From contig CM018680.1 of assembly GCA_009363875.1 (NCBI GenBank), positions 61,182,700-61,246,699 of the forward strand: a stretch of DNA of 64,000 nucleotides. Direction: 5' to 3'. Positions 1 through 11,907 of this stretch are shown one piece after another. A program made the position numbers and the translations under genes. Each line of letters opens with the position of its first letter. The first letter of the stretch is position 1. The notes beneath the pieces were generated by a model, which was given only the letters and a program-made list of their open reading frames with translations, ran no database searches and was not told the origin of the DNA. This DNA comes from Mikania micrantha. Its lineage: Eukaryota > Streptophyta > Magnoliopsida > Asterales > Asteraceae.

Positions 1-587
1 CTGTAATTTCCAGGATTCATGAACTTCGTTGTATAACACTGTCAGCTGAAACGGGCAACCGATTTTCTTGTTGCCTGACCGTCTAAAGATTGTGATGCTA
101 TTATGCTCGCCACCACGGTCACACATGAGCCAGATTTTGATTACACTGTCTGTTGTCTTTGATTTCTTCGTTCTTCTTTCGACTACAATGTAACCATTGT
201 TTAGTGTTCTACTTTTCACCCACCCTACCATCGATTTCTTCGGACATAAACTCCTGACATATAAAAATAATAATAAATACCATAAATAATAATCATTATA
301 TACAATCATCAACATTTATGTTTCATTTAAGTTACCTTTTTTGTTTCCCATTTAATGTTTGAATATGCCGGCTTTTCATCATAAGTCTCCTCCGGGTTAC
401 TTTGTTTACTGTCATCATACACGAACCCATAATCGTTTTGTTGCGCATACAATGCTTGACTATCAAAACCGACATCAGCGTTAGGTTCGGCATTCAGATC
501 TATCTTGTCGTATGAATACTCAACAGGAGGCTTTTCATTCAAATCTGGCACGTAATCGTTGAAAAAACTCCTATCCCAGAACGACAT
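1..587 (-). pseudogene. FAR1/MULE-type protein, 5' part, cut by window edge
   Basis: Exon 1 starts at the ATG at 587 (MSFWDRSFF) and ends near 336 at a GTAACT donor. An 82-bp intron (335-254) with acceptor TATGTCAG follows. Exon 2 encodes a recognisable FAR1-type DNA-binding domain with motifs such as GWVKSRTLNNGY, IWLMCDRGG and GCPFQL, typical of FAR1-related and MULE transposase-derived proteins (established family pattern). Reading straight through the splice gives KEFMSEE and then a stop near 209. The FAR1-like motifs lie in another frame, so a one-base indel early in exon 2 is likely (inference). The MULE/DDE core would lie left of the window. A TATA-like box at 661-654 and three hairpins further upstream fit a promoter. 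Either a broken host FRS gene or a MULE remnant is possible. Confidence 0.6.
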
Positions 588-653
588 CGTTACAAGTCTG
601 AATTATCGTGAGATATCTTCACAAACGTATGCGTTCGTTTGAAACGATTCAAG

Positions 654-661
654 CTTATATA
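654..661 (-). promoter_or_regulatory. TATA-like box of the FAR1-type gene
   Basis: TATATAAG on the minus strand lies about 70 bp upstream of the ATG at 587. Spacing and sequence fit a core promoter; transcription is inferred. Confidence 0.4.
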
Positions 662-737
662 GAAATTTCAAATTTGTACAATACGGCTCGTACTGGTCAA
701 ATCAATGTTCTTCCATGTCAACAGTGTCAGAATTGAA

Positions 738-941
738 AAAGCAAGACGGACTGTACTGATTAGTACGGGCCGTCTTGCTTTCAAATCATTGTCTTATATT
801 TCAAGGAATGTCTGTACGATGAATGAGACGGGTCGTACTGACCAGTACGGCCCGTCTTGCTCCCAATCATTGTCATAGGTTGTGAGGACAATGTTTGACC
901 GAACACTGAGATGGGCCGTACTGGGCAGTACGGGCCGTCTC
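738..941. repeat. Three tandem GC-rich hairpin palindromes
   Basis: Three imperfect inverted repeats follow each other: 738-781 (20-nt arms, 4-nt loop, 18 of 20 paired), 826-857 (15-nt arms, 2-nt loop, 14 of 15 paired) and 908-941 (16-nt arms, 2-nt loop, 14 of 16 paired). They share the core CCGTACTG...CAGTACGG with outer GACGG/CCGTC. A half copy (ACGGCTCGTACTGGTCA) sits near 683-699. They lie about 80-290 bp upstream of the TATA-like box on the minus strand, so they could be protein-binding palindromes, remnants of a MULE terminus, or transcribed hairpins. Confidence 0.75.
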
Positions 942-985
942 AAGGGTGTATTTTTAAAAAATAGAGTGTTAATTTAACACAACCC

Positions 986-1073
986 AAAAAAAGGACGTAA
1001 AGATCACTTCCCTCATCACGAAACGAAGGTACCTTTTGAGTTTCATGCCTGATTTATGATTAAAATAAACTCG
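986..1073 (+). repeat. Diverged direct repeat, copy 1
   Basis: About 90 bp containing CACGAAACGAAGGTAC and TTAAAATAAACTC recur at 12909-13010, 11.9 kb away on the other side of the CACTA element. No coding potential is seen. The rest of 942-1163 is AT-rich with nothing recognised. Confidence 0.6.
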
Positions 1074-1185
1074 ATAAAAGAAAATTTAGGAGTTGTTTAT
1101 TCTCAGACTTTATCTTACCTTTGTTAATTATGGAAAATACTGAATATGATAATGATGATGATACACTACTACATAACTAGGTATT

Positions 1186-1615
1186 TGCTACCAGAATTAT
1201 GGTAGCAAAATGGTGGCAATTGCCATTTTGCAACCAATTTCCTACCATAAAGATGGTGAGAAAAACCTTGGTGGCAAATGACCTATTGCTACCATTTTGC
1301 CACCACATTATTTTTTGCTACCAATTGTTGCGACCAAAAACAAGGTCAAAAATATTGCAACTTGTTGCTACCATTTTGCTACCATATTAGTTGCTACCAT
1401 TTTGCTACCATATTGGTTGCTACCATTTTGCCACCATATACCATTTTGCTACCATATTGTGACCATATTTGTTGCTACCATTTTGCTACCATATTATCTT
1501 ATACCTACCATTTTGCCACCATTTCTGATGGTTTTATTACAACCATTTTGCCACCATATATTTTTACACCAACATAGTTACCACCATTTTGCCACCAAAA
1601 CCATACATAGCCACC
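1186..1615. repeat. CACTA left subterminal repeat array
   Basis: More than a dozen close copies of a 12-15 bp unit (TTGCTACCATTTTGC, TTGCCACCATAT) occur in both orientations, densest at 1360-1600. Arrays like this bind the TNPA-type protein at CACTA ends (known for En/Spm). The matching array at the right end is at 10058-10200. Confidence 0.85.
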
Positions 1616-1823
1616 TGTATGCATTTTTTCATTGATAAAACCTACTTTGATCATTTCATCCCACATTGAAAAACATAGACTTACTTAAAATTCAAATAAC
1701 CAAACACAACAAAAATCTAAACATATAATCTCAAGTTATAGAAACTAATTACACATCAAACATAATAAAAACAATCCAAACATAATAAAAGTCTAAACAA
1801 TTAAACTAAAAGTGTTTTATAGC

Positions 1824-3999
1824 CTATTTCCGGACCAAGGTTTTCAACATATCTTCAATTTTCGACATCCGATTGCTCATAGCTTCTTTCTCTTCCTTAT
1901 GTTTTTCCTTTTCAGCCTCCAACTCCGCAATAATTCCATTTAATCTTTCTTTTTCTTCTTCTTTTTCCTTCAGAATTTCCTTGATAATCTCATTCAATTT
2001 TTCATTCTACAAAACCAATAAAAATTTATAATGGGTCAAGTTCAGTTTAACTTACAAATAATATTCATAATGGGTCAAGTTCATTTTGTAAGGGTGATGT
2101 TGGTAATAGCATTGGTTCGAATCTAATTTGACTACTTAAGTTACAAAACTAACTAAATAATAACACCCAATCATTGTTTCATATGGAATCAAACTCTAAC
2201 TTATTGTTAAAATTACCATACCTCGGGGTTCTGTCTACCATGCGCGTTCGAGTCATTAACACAACTTAACCCGTACACTTTTCTTTTATTCTTGCCACCG
2301 GCAGCTCGTGACCACAAAACTTCATCAAATTTGGGATGATTGCTACGCTCATCCCCATACTTCTCCACGAGATATCCATCATATTTAACCTATTAAGATA
2401 AACACATAATTACATTATTTAAATTTCATTGCCTCCTTAATATGTTGCTTCAATAACCTATTATAACATGTTGTATGGATTTATTAACCAAGTCAACTTA
2501 CCCAAGTCTCCTTTGCCCTCTCGTCAACCCATACAAGATTTTCTTCTTCGATATCCTCTTCGAAATCAACGTCTGAAACACGCGAACTACTAGAACTCAG
2601 ATCTTTATCCAATGGTCTGCTTCCTTTCCTGCAATGTGACTGCTTCCACATCTCATGAGGTTGCAGTTCACGTCCGAGTATCTTTGCCTAATATAGATAG
2701 AATTTAATATTAATAAAAAAATTGATAATATTGATATGGTATGTATATATATAAAGGATGATTAACATTTTACCGCTTTTCTTTTTGCAGTCATATAACT
2801 TTGAGATCCAAGTGTATGTTTGCCCCCAATTGATTTACTTTTAATATCAGTGTTTCTTTGAGATTTTGCTTTCCATTCAGGAGTATTCCAAATGTCAATC
2901 ATTTTTTTCCAAATCTCAGTTCTTATCCATGGAGGTTTACAGTCAATAAGAACAAGCATGTCATCTCCAACTAGCAAACCTTGTTTTCTTGCTGTTTCTT
3001 TAGCTTCGTTTCGTACCCTTCTTAAGAAATCAGGAAATTTACCGGCAATACACTTCTCCCAATGCATACAAATGGGTACATTCCATTTTTCCTCCCATTG
3101 AAAATAACCCTTTAAAAATTAATTTTTAGTAAACATATAAAATTGTTCAATAAGTTGTATGAAAAATTGTTAAAGAGCACATACCTGAAAACGCTCAAAT
3201 AACCGTGTTCTGTCCTCATTAGGAACGTCTCTCCAACTATCCCATGGACCATTCCACATAGCCTTTAATATCACTCCAATAATCCTGGTAGACTTCTCCT
3301 GATTACTAAATCTACAAAACAAGAGCAAAAACATATTAGTAACATCTTTTATATACATAAATAATTAATATTAATTTTTATATACTTACTCCCCGTCTTC
3401 AATCCAAATCCACTCACGATTTATTGGTTCGGGAACTTGAACTTGGGAGGCGTGTCCCCTCCTCGTATGAGCACCATGAAAAGTAGACTCATCATCATCA
3501 TCATTACCCTCGATGAAAGAAGGCAACACAATATCATTACTATCAATACCACTACGTCGTCCAATACCATGATCGCTACCTTGACCAACACCTTGACTAC
3601 TAGCTTGCCCAACCCCTTGACTACTAGCTTGCCCAACCCCATGACTATTACCTCGCCCAACCCCTTGATCACTACCTTGACTAGCATGTTGATAACTGCC
3701 TCGAACAACCCCTCGATCACTACTTTGACCAACACTAAGGCTATTACCTCGCCTAAACCCTTGGTCACCACCTAGACCAACACCTTGACTACCACCTCGA
3801 ACAACCCTTCGATAACTGCCTTGACCAACACCTTGACTACCACCTCGCACAACCCCTCGACCACTACCTTGACCAACACATTGACTACTACCTCGAACAA
3901 CCCCACGATCACTACCTTGATCAACACTTTGACTATTACCTCGCCCAACCCTCGGCCACCAGCTAGGTGACTACTACCTCGACCCATAGTGCGTGCCAT
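1824..3999 (-). pseudogene. CACTA second gene (TNPA-like, Transposase_24 domain)
   Basis: Exons on the minus strand by GT-AG logic: 3999-3390, 3311-3185, 3109-2774, 2687-2502, 2389-2222 and 2006-1824, all phase-compatible. Start MARTMGRGSS at 3999. Exon 1 is a Gly/Ser/Gln repeat region (units like RGGSQGVGQG). Exons 2-4 contain the Transposase_24 (Ptta/En/Spm) pattern, with MWNGPWDSW, WKKMIDIWNTPEWKAKS and HTLGSQSY. The last exon is a charged coiled coil ending MLKTLVRK at 1824. In the canonical system this protein binds subterminal repeats. The Gly/Ser repeats move to another frame near 3950, within GGCCGAGGGTTGGGCG, suggesting a one-base frameshift. A nearby unannotated splice is the alternative. 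Confidence 0.8.
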
Positions 4000-4116
4000 G
4001 ATATCTACAAAAAAAACAAAAAAAAACAAATTAACAAATAATTAGAATTAGTTAATGTTATTACTCTAGCTAATTACAAACAATAAATTAACCATTATAT
4101 ATAATTAACCAACCTA

Positions 4117-7100
4117 TCACTCAAAATCTTCATCATCAAAGTCTTCGACTTCCTCTAACATTCCATCACCATGTAAAAAAGAAATAGGAAGAAAATCCTC
4201 AGTTATCGTGCATTCTATCCTTTCATTTTCTTGGAAAAAATGCTCTCTATCTGCAATATCATCATCATCATCCATTTCACTAACCTCCTGGGAAAGTTCG
4301 TAAACTCCCCTTGGTGTTGTCTTTACAACAGCTAACCATCCTTTTAACTCCTTAGCGTTTGAAGGATATGATACATAATACACTTGTTGTGCTTGTGATG
4401 CTAAGATAAAGGGATCGTCAATGCATCCGATTATCGTGGGTTTAACATCAACCATATGAGTTTTGGGGTCTACTTTTACCCCTTTTACCGGATCAAACCA
4501 AACACATTTGAACAAAACAACCACACAACGCCCTATGGTGCTATGATACTCCAACTCTAAGATCTCATCTAATAATCCATAGTAATCGTTTTCATTTTCA
4601 TTGTATGTGGCCCCTTTGACACACACACCGCTATTTTGTGTGACTCGGCCTTCAAAAGCTTTTTGTGTGTGAAACTTATAACCATTGACAAAATAACCCT
4701 TGTGTGACTTTACATAAGTAAGAGGACCTTGGGCTAGTTCTCTTAGATGTTCCTTATTTGGAACATTCATGACCTACATTCATAAAAGTGTGTTATTATG
4801 TTTATAATATTAAAGTATTTATTTATATATAATAAGAGTATTAGAATGCTTACATGCATTTGCAACCACGTAGCAAATTCCTCATCTTTCATTTTATCAA
4901 TGGTTGCTTCATCATAGTTTGGGAACGAATCTCTTAACTCTTTCTCAAATAACCAAACAGACTCGAGAAGTTCTTGACAATTAAGTAATATATAACTATG
5001 AGCCTTGTGTCTGTCTTTTTGGGTAAGAACTTTATCTTCTCCACCCTTTTCAAATAGTCTTCGAGACGGATGTTTGAATATACTTAACCGAGGATCAATA
5101 CTAGAAGAAAAAGGATTATTAGGGGCAAAATTTCGTGGTTCACGAACCGTGGGCTCAAGATACAAAGAGCAATAATTAGAAAGTTCATCCACGAGATGAG
5201 ATTGAACGATAGACCCTTCAACCTTTCCTTTGTTTCTAATCATTCTTTTTAATCGGCCCAACTTCCTAGAAAATGAGGCCAAAAATGTTAGAAAATATTT
5301 AATATGTTCAAAGAATACTTTATTTAGGTAAAACACTTACCTCTCATAGGGATACATCCACCTAAATTGCACCGGCCCACCAAGAATAGCTTCATTTGTC
5401 AAATGTATAACAAGGTGTTCCATTGAGTCAAAGAATGCAGGCGGAAAGACTTTTTCTAACTTACACATTGTTACAACTATACTTTTCTTCAATTTTTGTA
5501 AATCTGCAATGTGTAATACCCTTGAGCAAATTACACGAAAGAATGTGCAAAGCTCTAGTATTGATTCCCATATTTGCTTTGGTAGCATCCCTCGTAAGAC
5601 AATGGGCAACAACCGTTGCATGAAGACATGACAATCATGACTTTTAAAGTTGTAGAATGTGCCCTCCGTAACATTCACGCATCCCCCTATATTTGAAGCA
5701 TAGCCGTCAGGAAACTTTACTTCTTTCAACCATTTACATACTTTATATACCTCCTGTTTGGTTAAAGTGTATGCTGCTTTTGGTTTTAGAATTTTATTAT
5801 TATTTTCACTCAAAAGATGTAATAATGGCCGATTGCATAACTGTTCCATATCCTTCCTTGCTTTGACATTATCTTTTGTTTTATGAGTATCCATAATTGT
5901 TTTAAATAGATTCTCAAAAACATTCTTTTCAATATGCATTACATCAAGGTTGTGTCGGATTAACAACATAGGCCAATATTCAAGCTCCCAAAAAATGCTT
6001 TTCTTTACCCAATTATGGGTTTTTCCAAATTCTGGATCTTTATGCTTTGGGTTAGATGTTACACCTTCATAGACAACAGGGATACTAGAGACTTGTTCAA
6101 ATATTTGCCAACCAGTTAACTCAGGCGGAGGTCCCAATAACGATCTTGTTGAACTTAGAAATCCATTTCTATCGTTACGAAAAGGATGTGATGATGGTAG
6201 AAATCTTCGATGGCAGTCAAACCAACATGACTTTCCTCCATTTTGTAGCCGAAAAGCTTGAGTGTCTCCCATACAATATGGGCAAGCTAAACGGCCATGT
6301 GTGCTCCAGCCTGACAACATTGCATAGGCAGGAAAATCACTAACTGTCCACAAAAGAATAGCTCGCATAATAAAATTTTCTTTACGATAAGCATCATAAA
6401 CTTCAATGCCTTCCTCGTACAACCCTTTTAACTCATCTATTAGTGGTCGTAAAAAGACATCGATGTTTTGACCTGGACTTTTTCCACCAGGAATAATCAA
6501 TAAACGAGTCTTTCATACACATCCAAGGTGGTAAGTTATAGATTGTAAGAAACACAGGCCATAGTGAGTATGGAACTGAGTTGGAGTTATTGGGATTGAA
6601 ACCGTCGGTGCATAACCCAAGACGAACATTTCGAAACTCTTTTGCAAAGTCGGGATTCTCCGAGTCAAAATGCTTCCAGGCCATGCCATCACTTGGATGT
6701 GCCATGCTACCCTCTGTTGTTTTATGGTCATGGTGCCATGTCATATCTTTGGCTGTTTTTGAAGACATATATAACCTCTTAAGTCTAGGACCAATTGGCA
6801 TGTATGACATCACCAAATTAGGTACCTTATTCCGGTCACTTTTATAACGAGATTCCTTACAGTATTTACATTGTGTCAATGTTTTGTCTTGCTTATAAAA
6901 TAACATGCAATGATTCTTGCAAACATCAATTCTTTCATAAGGAAGACTTAACTTTTCTAAACTTTTCTTGGTATCATAAAAGTTTTTCGGGAGCTTATTC
7001 TCTTCAGGAAGCAATGCATTAACCATAGAAATGTTATAGTTGTAAGCTGCAGTAGACACGTTGAAAAGTGATTTCCATGTCAAGAAGCTCGTGGCAGCTT

Positions 7101-7611
7101 GTAACTTCGAACAACTTATAGCTTTCTCCCCCTCCCACAAAGGTTCATCAGCATCTTGTAACATGTCATAGAATCTTTTTGCTTCTAGATTAGGTGTTTC
7201 TCCTTCCAAAGTATTTAAAGTGTAACCGTGAGCCTGCATGTTATCTAACACCATTTGTTTGTAACCGTTATCATTATCGTCAACTTCCATTGTATTAGAA
7301 GATTGTCCAACCTCACGCATAGAAGTGTCACCATGCTCACTCCATGTTTCATAACGAAGCATGAAACCTTCCTTATATAAATGTTTTTGAACAGTGGCTC
7401 TATCTCTGTAACTTATATTTTGACATTTATAACAAGGACATTTTATCTCACGTATTGTCTCACCATGCATATTCAACCTTGTATCAACAACTGCATCGTT
7501 AGAAAATGCGAAGTCCAAAAAAAAGTCCACATTGTCACAATATTTAGAATTAAGATATCCATCACTATCAATCTTTTCATACATCCACTTCCAATCAGTA
7601 TACCACGCCAT
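4117..7611 (-). pseudogene. CACTA transposase (TNPD-like, tnp2/Transposase_21)
   Basis: Starts MAWYTDWKWMYEKI at 7611. Domains in order: a transposase-associated N-terminal zinc-binding region (IKCPCYKCQN), the tnp2/Transposase_21 core (LCTDGFNPNN, SVPYSLWPVFLTIYNLPPW, then SDFPAYAMLSGWSTHG and LACPYCMG), the DUF4218 region (NFKSHDCHVFMQRLLP, IHLTNEAILGGPVQFRWMYP) and the DUF4216 region (VLFKCVWFDP, ILASQAQQVYYV). Two short introns fit GT-AG and keep phase: 5340-5266 and 4853-4774. Near 6490-6500 the frame changes between WMCMKDSF and IIPGGKSPGQ. Compared with relatives several residues are missing there, so a small frameshifting deletion is likely. The reading frame is otherwise well preserved. 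Catalyses CACTA excision and insertion in related elements. Confidence 0.85.
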
Positions 7612-10054
7612 TACTATATCACTTTTCTTTCAAGAAATAGCCTAAAAAAATGGTAATGTGAGTCAATGTAAATATATCACTAAGTAGTATGTTACCACTA
7701 ATTACCCAAATGCTACACAACACAACAATTATATAAGATTCAATCACCTAAGTATTCAAATTCATCAATCTTGGAGCACTCTTAATTCTTTGATTCAACA
7801 CAACAATTAATTCTTTGTGTTTCAAAAATGTGTTAAATGAGATTAAAGGACTGCCACATATTGAGAATTGAAAAATACACTCACACACATTACACATCAT
7901 TTTAATTCAAAAAGATATAGAGGGCGAGTTCTATCACATATTGAGAATTGAAATCAATCAAGCTTTCCATAACCTACGACATCATCTAATTTAGTTATTT
8001 GTTTAGTGTATTGCAAACCTGATTGGTGTTCCTGGAGTGTACAGTGGATTCTTCACAACATACTCAACATACTAATTGTAGATGTATTTCAAAGACTATC
8101 TGAGATCACTAACTTTGGGATGTGTGACAAGGATGATCTGCAAAATATATACCAATGATTATAGCTGGTAAAAACACTCCAAAAGCAAAAATGATAGATT
8201 TAAGCAATTAACAAAATCAAATGCTGCATCTTACATATCCAGCAAAATTCATAATGATCTTTGTACATCATTTTTACGCTTCTTATTACCCTATCATTAT
8301 AAAGCAGGTGATCACTATACATACATGATAAAAGTAAATATAACTAATATATTATGTATTGATATAATTGTAAATTTTATAGGACCATGAAATACATGTT
8401 AACATATATGCAATGTTTAAATAAAAGAAAAGGGAAAATTAATAAATGAAAGTAACATCACCATCCAGATCGAATTGCATGTTGAATCTAGCGGATACTC
8501 AAAGGAGCATATCTAGAAAAAACATATGAATTGTCTTTGCAGATACAAAATGTTTTATGACCCAAAGTGACCCAATTTTCCCATAATAACCCAAAATTAC
8601 AAAATACTAATAACCAAATCAAAAAAGTTAGAATCAATCTTTAATATTACTTGGTTGTATCAGTATCCTCAACCACAAGTTGAAGAGCATGTTTGATAGT
8701 CAACCAATTGCTTTTTCCTTCCTGCACATAATTAAGCATGTAAGCTTTGTATAATATTATTACATAAAATAAGCCATAAAAACATGAACAAATAAATATA
8801 TAAGAACTAAAGAACCTGCTTGCTTTATGAGCAACCCAGCTTTTTCCAAATTGATAAAAGTAGATGTGTTCAAATCCATAGCTGTGAAGAATCTCTCTCC
8901 TGTATAAAGATAGCACAAGTAAAAAAGTAATTTATCATATACCAAAGCTTGCAAGACCATGGTACAAGTGATTGATTAACTAGAATAGATTAGAAATTGT
9001 TTTAAAAATTATACTTTACAGAGTAAGCTCAATCTTAACCATTGGTAATGACGATTTCTTAAGATCCGGTTGACAGAGGGTCAACAACAAAAAAATGATT
9101 TGAAACCCGAACAATTGGAGAAACTAGCTAAATTAGATGATTGGTGACAAGAGTTGAAGCTTTAGGATGATAAAAAGGCTTCTCTGAAAACTATTGTATA
9201 AATCTCAGCTTTTTGTGATTTCATCAAGTTTAGCTATCGTTGGTCTATTTTACCTCTTTCTATTTCTTAGTAAACTAAACAATAGTTCATCAAACCTACT
9301 AAACACTCAAACTTAACCACGAGGGTTGGTATTTGAGGAATGAAATAGTGAATGATTAATTGATTGTCCAGTTGCTTATGGGACAATTGGATGGTAAGAA
9401 AATTTATTAACAAGTGATAAAAATACTTCAATTATGGTGTTTTATTTGTAGGTATGTGTGTATATGGATCCTACCTTTATCACTGTAATACGCAACAAAA
9501 GTGACGCTTAATCATTAATCCATCCAATTAAAGAACAAAAACAAGTAAATATCAACAATGCCAGCAATAAACCAATTCAGATCTCAAATTAGCCCCATCG
9601 AGAACTAGCTAATCCGCATTTTGCTCAACAAAATCATTAACAAGAAGCACTTGATTCAATAGATAAGATTGTATGATAACATACCTGAAACCTAAAAACA
9701 GAACTACGGAGATCAGTAGATCCACAATCTACTATCTGATTCAATTCGTTCTATCAGGTTAAACTACCGATTGATACAGAAACAACGATCAGCGAACATT
9801 TTTGAACACGTACGATTGCAACGATCAACGAATAGCTCGACGAGAACGGCTCGACGACGACGTACGATTGCAAATAGAAATCACCACGTACGATTGCAAA
9901 GATTCACCACGGCTCGCCAGCGATTTCACGATTTGCAAGAGATTTTGATGAGCAGGTTTTGTATTCTAGGTTAAAAGGCGGTTCCCAATTTTTGTAGCAA
10001 AATATTTCCCCACCCTTAGATTAATTAAACTCCGCTCCTTATGCGGTTTGTTTT
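7612..10054. other. CACTA 5' flank, no confident gene
   Basis: AT-rich sequence upstream of the transposase start. Short open frames near 8641-8960 (minus) have splice-like borders but the phases do not agree and no family is recognised. At 9808-9821, 9860-9873 and 9886-9899 the 14-mer ACGTACGATTGCAA occurs three times exactly. Confidence 0.6.
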
Positions 10055-10057
10055 TTT

Positions 10058-10200
10058 TTTTTGCCACCATTATGTTGGTGGCAAATTATTGAAAATAAAA
10101 GTTTGTAAAATTTCTCACCATTTAGTTACCGTAGCATCTTAAATACTTTTTATTTGCATTTGGTGAGAAATCGGTAGCAGAATTTGCTACCACTTATTTT
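10058..10200. repeat. CACTA right subterminal repeats
   Basis: Copies of TTTGCCACCATTATG, TTGGTGGCAAAT and GTAGCAGAATTTGCTACC mirror the left subterminal array, in the 180 bp before the TAGTAGTG end. Confidence 0.75.
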
Positions 10201-10242
10201 GGTGATAAATTTTGGTGACAGTTGCTTATTTTTGTAGTAGTG

Positions 10243-10884
10243 ATAGTTATCTTGATGACGATTATGCGAGTAAAGTGATGTATAATGACAAGCAAATAAT
10301 TGGCCAAAAAAATAAAGCTATGTGGCGAAACAAATTAACTTTCCTGTATCCAAACAATCAAGACTAAACAGATCAAAGCATGAGCCATGAAGTAATGTGA
10401 CCGGTGATAAGATCCACCCTATCCATAACTCTAAATCACTGCAGCCACTGTAGAATGTAACACTCCAAAGATTAAAAAGTTAGAGAGGGTACGTAATTTT
10501 TACACGCATTGCTTTTCTAAACCAGAAAAACCGGAACTGGTTCCGCATGTACTCGGCCAAAAAAACGAACCGGAAATGGTCAAAACCTGGTACTTAACCG
10601 AAAACGGTTCTTTACTTTGTTGACCGGACCCGGAACCGGTTCTTAAAAAACCGATTTGCGCACCTCTAGTTTCGAGTAGCTTATACGACAAAAAAATCTG
10701 ATTAAATTAAAAATAAAAATATTAAAAGTTGAAAAGGTTATGTCTGCTTCGGACACCCCAAATTATGTTCCACTATATAATTATATTATTTATATATTTA
10801 TATAATTAAAATGCAAAGTAAAAGGAATAGTAGATTTCTGTTCTTTTAGATTTTGACATAAAGTTATCTTCTATATCTGTATAA
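10243..10884. other. Spacer with a hAT-like terminal fragment
   Basis: Mostly AT-rich. 10510-10669 is rich in ACCGGAACCGGTTC-like words and reads, on the minus strand, as an end TAGAGGTGCGCAAATCGG like many hAT non-autonomous ends. No second end or TSD is found, so it is probably a truncated copy. Confidence 0.4.
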
Positions 10885-11907
10885 GGCTATGTGTTGTGGT
10901 ATGACCATCATCACTCCACGTAGGCGCCATGTGGGCGTCACATAATCAACCAACACTATCACCCTCTTATCACTCCACATCATTTTTTCCTATGTTATTC
11001 ATCACTTCCTCATCACTCCACATCATCACCACCTTTTTTAATATTTTATTATTTGATTTTTATTTTTTTGATTATAAATTTAATTAAAAAAACACATAAT
11101 ATAATTAAAAATATTAATACTACAAACTAAAATAAAAAGAACTACGTGATAAAAAAATTAAATTACAAAATTAAATAAAAAAACATTAAAATAAAATTAA
11201 AAACTTAAAAAAAACTACAAATTTTCTCTTCGATTTTTCCAGACATGTTCAACTAAATCGCCTTTAAGAATATTATGTATCTCTCTGCTTCGGATCTCCG
11301 CACGTATTTCAAGTCTTTCTTCCGGTGTAACCTCTTCAACCGGAGGGTCTAACTCCTCGTAAGTTGGATTTTGATTAAAATAATCTTCAACGAGACGTTT
11401 GTTACCACCTTTACGATCACGGCTTATTTTTTTCTTCGTAACCGTTGTGCAGAGTTTTCTTCAATATCAACTACGACGGATGTTACTGTTGCTTGAACGC
11501 TGCGTAAAAACATGAACGCTCGTCTGAATCGGATGATGACGATTTTGTAATTTCCTCCTCCCAACTTATTTTTTTTATTGTAAATTGGGTTATTTTATAG
11601 AAAAATAATGGTTATTTTAGAGAGAATTGTGTGGATTTTATTGTTGGAATAAGATGAGTGGTATATTTATAGTGGTTTATGTTTTTTTTTAAACTAACGG
11701 TCAAAAAGGTTTTTATTTTTTTTTTCAAACGGTCACATTTTTTTCTTTTGTTTTTTTTTATTTTTTTCTTCACCTCAACGGTCATCACCCTGTGAGGGGC
11801 CTCACAAGCTTGTCCATCACGCCACCCTCACGTCCCTATGTTATAGGGTGGGGCGCGACCAAGGCGTGACAAAGGGGCATCACGCCTGCACGTACCACAA
11901 CATAGTC
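10885..11907 (-). mobile_element. Deleted PIF/Harbinger element with TAA TSD
   Basis: Left end GGCTATGTGTTGTGGTATGA (10885) and right end, read inverted, GACTATGTTGTGGTACGTGC (to 11907) form an imperfect terminal inverted repeat. TAA at 10882-10884 and TAA at 11908-11910 are the 3-bp TSD typical of PIF/Harbinger. The 1023-bp body holds only the two ends of an ALP1-like transposase gene, so it is an internal deletion derivative. Confidence 0.8.
11215..11560 (-). pseudogene. ALP1-like Harbinger transposase remnant, N- and C-ends fused
   Basis: On the minus strand, pieces such as SSSSDSDE and FYAAFKQQ (N-terminal style) precede RDRKGGNKRLVEDYF. These run on to a C-terminal style segment RLEIRAEIRSREIHNILK and LVEHVWKNRRENL with a stop at 11217-11215. 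Stops and frame changes occur upstream. The catalytic middle seen in full-length PIF/Harbinger transposases is missing entirely. This fits a deleted element that can only move in trans, if at all. Confidence 0.65.

Larger units (their letters stand above)
1164..10242 (-). mobile_element. Complete CACTA (En/Spm-like) transposon with ATA TSD
   Basis: The left end starts CACTACTACATAACTAG at 1164 and the right end finishes TTGTAGTAGTG at 10242, giving a perfect 10-bp terminal inverted repeat CACTACTACA. ATA at 1161-1163 and ATA at 10243-10245 form the 3-bp target-site duplication expected of the CACTA superfamily. Both ends carry subterminal repeats of TTGCYACCATTTTG type. Inside, both genes read on the minus strand: a tnp2/Transposase_21 gene (7611-4117) and a Transposase_24 gene (3999-1824). 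Length is 9079 bp. Intact ends and TSD show direct insertion. Both genes seem to carry frameshifts, so the copy is probably non-autonomous now. Confidence 0.93.

Noticed and set aside
738..941. CRISPR-like array
   Set aside because: Plant DNA context; units are palindromes with variable spacing and no cas genes.
1199..1635. Tyr/His/Cys-rich frames
   Set aside because: Read-through of the CACTA subterminal TTGCTACCATTTTG repeats.
3421..4029. Val/Leu- and Thr-rich open frames
   Set aside because: Out-of-frame readings of the Gly/Ser/Gln repeat in the CACTA second gene.
8641..8960. Two open frames with exon-like borders (FTAMDLNTSTFINLEKAGLL, WLTIKHALQLVVED)
   Set aside because: They look protein-like but the splice phases do not agree, the donor is poor and no family is recognised. 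Could be a captured gene fragment; not supported enough to call.
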